Of a stretch of 64,000 nucleotides of DNA, positions 63,276 to 64,000 are shown in pieces. Made by a program: the position numbers and the translations under genes. Position 1 is the first letter of the stretch. Each line of letters opens with the position of its first letter. This stretch comes from Massilia arenae (lineage in GTDB: Bacteria; Pseudomonadota; Gammaproteobacteria; Burkholderiales; Burkholderiaceae_D). The stretch covers positions 1-64,000 of the forward strand of contig NZ_VPFD01000019.1 of NCBI RefSeq assembly GCF_008014745.1, given 5' to 3'. The notes below the pieces were generated by a model. The model did no database searches, was not told where the DNA came from, and saw nothing but the letters and a program-made list of their open reading frames with translations.

Positions 63276-63287
63276 TGCGCGGCCGGC
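63254..63287. terminator. strong stem-loop between convergent genes
   Basis: GCCGGCCGCG pairs perfectly with CGCGGCCGGC around a 14-nt loop, 15 nt past the stop of the outer-membrane protein gene. There is no T-run, so it may act as a stabilising stem. Confidence 0.4.
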
Positions 63288-63301
63288 GAGCGAGGGAAAG
63301 C

Positions 63302-63856
63302 TCAGAAGCCGTACTGCAGGCCCACCGACACGACGTCAGCCTTGGCGCCAACGTCCTTTTTCTTGCCATAACGCTCGTATTCGCCAACCAGCGCCACGTT
63401 CGGCGCCAGCGCATACTGCAAGCCCAGCGCAGCGTAGGCGCCGGTGTCGCGATTGGTCCGGTTGGCGCTCATGAAGCTGGTCTTGGTTTCGTTATACGAA
63501 GCGCCCAGCTTTGCGTAGGCCGACAGGTCGGTGCTCACCGGCATCGTGTATTTTCCGGCGATATAAGTGCGCGAGCTCTTTACCTGGGCATCCGGGAATT
63601 GAGGCGCTGCGGTAGCCCTGAAGTCTTCCTTGCCAAAGCGGGAATGGCCAACTTCCACCGCCCAGTTCTGGTCGATGTTGTAGCCGCCGAAGATCTTGCC
63701 ACCGGCCTGCCAGTCATCCGTCGTCTGGTTCTTGGCGCCGGATACGGCGGCGCCGATATAGGGGCGCCCCGTGCCGCCCTCGGAAACGACGGTTTGGGCT
63801 TGTGCGGAACCGATGGCGGCCACGGCGGCTGCGAGCGTAATGAACAGTTTTTTCAT
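63302..63856 (-). CDS. small outer-membrane beta-barrel protein (OmpA/OmpX-like)
   Basis: 184 residues. A signal peptide (MKKLFITLAAAVAAIGSAQA) precedes a predicted eight-stranded barrel: GRPYIGAAVSGAK, AGGKIFGGYNIDQNWAVEVG, TYIAGKYTMPV, SAYAKLGASYNETK, GAYAALGLQYALAPNVALVGEYERYG and a C-terminal VSVGLQYGF ending in Phe, the usual insertion signal. No OmpA-like peptidoglycan domain. ATG 63856 starts the signal peptide. Function (porin, adhesin or structural) is not clear. Confidence 0.88.
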   Translation of the reverse strand: MKKLFITLAAAVAAIGSAQAQTVVSEGGTGRPYIGAAVSGAKNQTTDDWQAGGKIFGGYNIDQNWAVEVGHSRFGKEDFRATAAPQFPDAQVKSSRTYIAGKYTMPVSTDLSAYAKLGASYNETKTSFMSANRTNRDTGAYAALGLQYALAPNVALVGEYERYGKKKDVGAKADVVSVGLQYGF

Positions 63857-64000
63857 GATGTCCTCTATCTGGTCTGGTTCGCAATTCCTCATTGAATTGC
63901 GTATTGGAAAGGTAGCACCAATGGCAAGCCAAGCTGAACCGTTGATACGTAAGCGGTTGTAACCGCGGGATCCCCGGCCGTCGGCCTGCCAGCCGCCGAG

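Overview
The window looks like chromosomal DNA of a high-GC betaproteobacterium, most probably Massilia or a close Oxalobacteraceae relative. This rests on gene content, not on any search: a betaproteobacterial small Trp-rich protein, a zapB-like/zapA/6S RNA block, a fused glucokinase-RpiR regulator of the Burkholderiales type (two copies), a PEP-CTERM protein, a phasin, and several families of palindromic REP-like repeats. I saw no tRNA, rRNA, CRISPR array, phage or transposase gene.

Layout. 1-9.3 kb: a REP-type inverted-repeat element beside apparent gene remnants, a monohaem cytochrome c, a LysR regulator, lgt, a three-gene operon for a periplasmic molybdenum hydroxylase with its own tri-haem cytochrome, then (minus strand) zapB-like, zapA, 6S RNA, an EVE protein and a TauE/SafE permease. 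9.5-11.8 kb: groESL under a CIRCE operator. 11.8-13.8 kb: a PEP-CTERM protein with a collagen-like tract and a small lipoprotein. 13.9-51.7 kb: a large alpha-glucan (starch/maltodextrin) utilisation region, interrupted by signalling and housekeeping genes (two c-di-GMP proteins, GDPD, VOC, alpha/beta hydrolase, DEAD-box helicase). 51.8-64 kb: lipid kinase, two GNATs, cytosine deaminase-like amidohydrolase, phasin, a heterodimeric ABC exporter, a DUF2243 protein, a TPR-GGDEF cyclase and a small outer-membrane beta-barrel.

How the glucan genes fit together (inference from families and order): two large TonB-dependent receptors import maltodextrins across the outer membrane; signal-peptide-bearing GH13 enzymes (pullulanase type, periplasmic alpha-amylase, cyclomaltodextrinase/SusA-like) and a probable (alpha/alpha)6 glycosidase trim them; an SLC45-like MFS symporter and possibly a POT-family protein carry products inward; a cytosolic GH13 alpha-glucosidase, glucokinase and phosphoglucomutase feed glycolysis. 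A flavin-dependent halogenase homologue sits between the two receptors.

The most interesting signal is a recurring 15-bp inverted repeat, roughly TGTAR-N5-CTACA, in the promoter regions of this cluster (about 17.5, 36.6, 41.7-42.0 and 46.6-46.9 kb). It resembles the HexR/RpiR palindrome, and the window encodes two regulators with a HexR-like domain fused to glucokinase. A plausible, testable model is that the glucokinase-RpiR fusions control maltodextrin uptake. Other points of interest: a sensor cyclase whose reading frame begins without any canonical start codon, and gene remnants truncated by REP-type elements.
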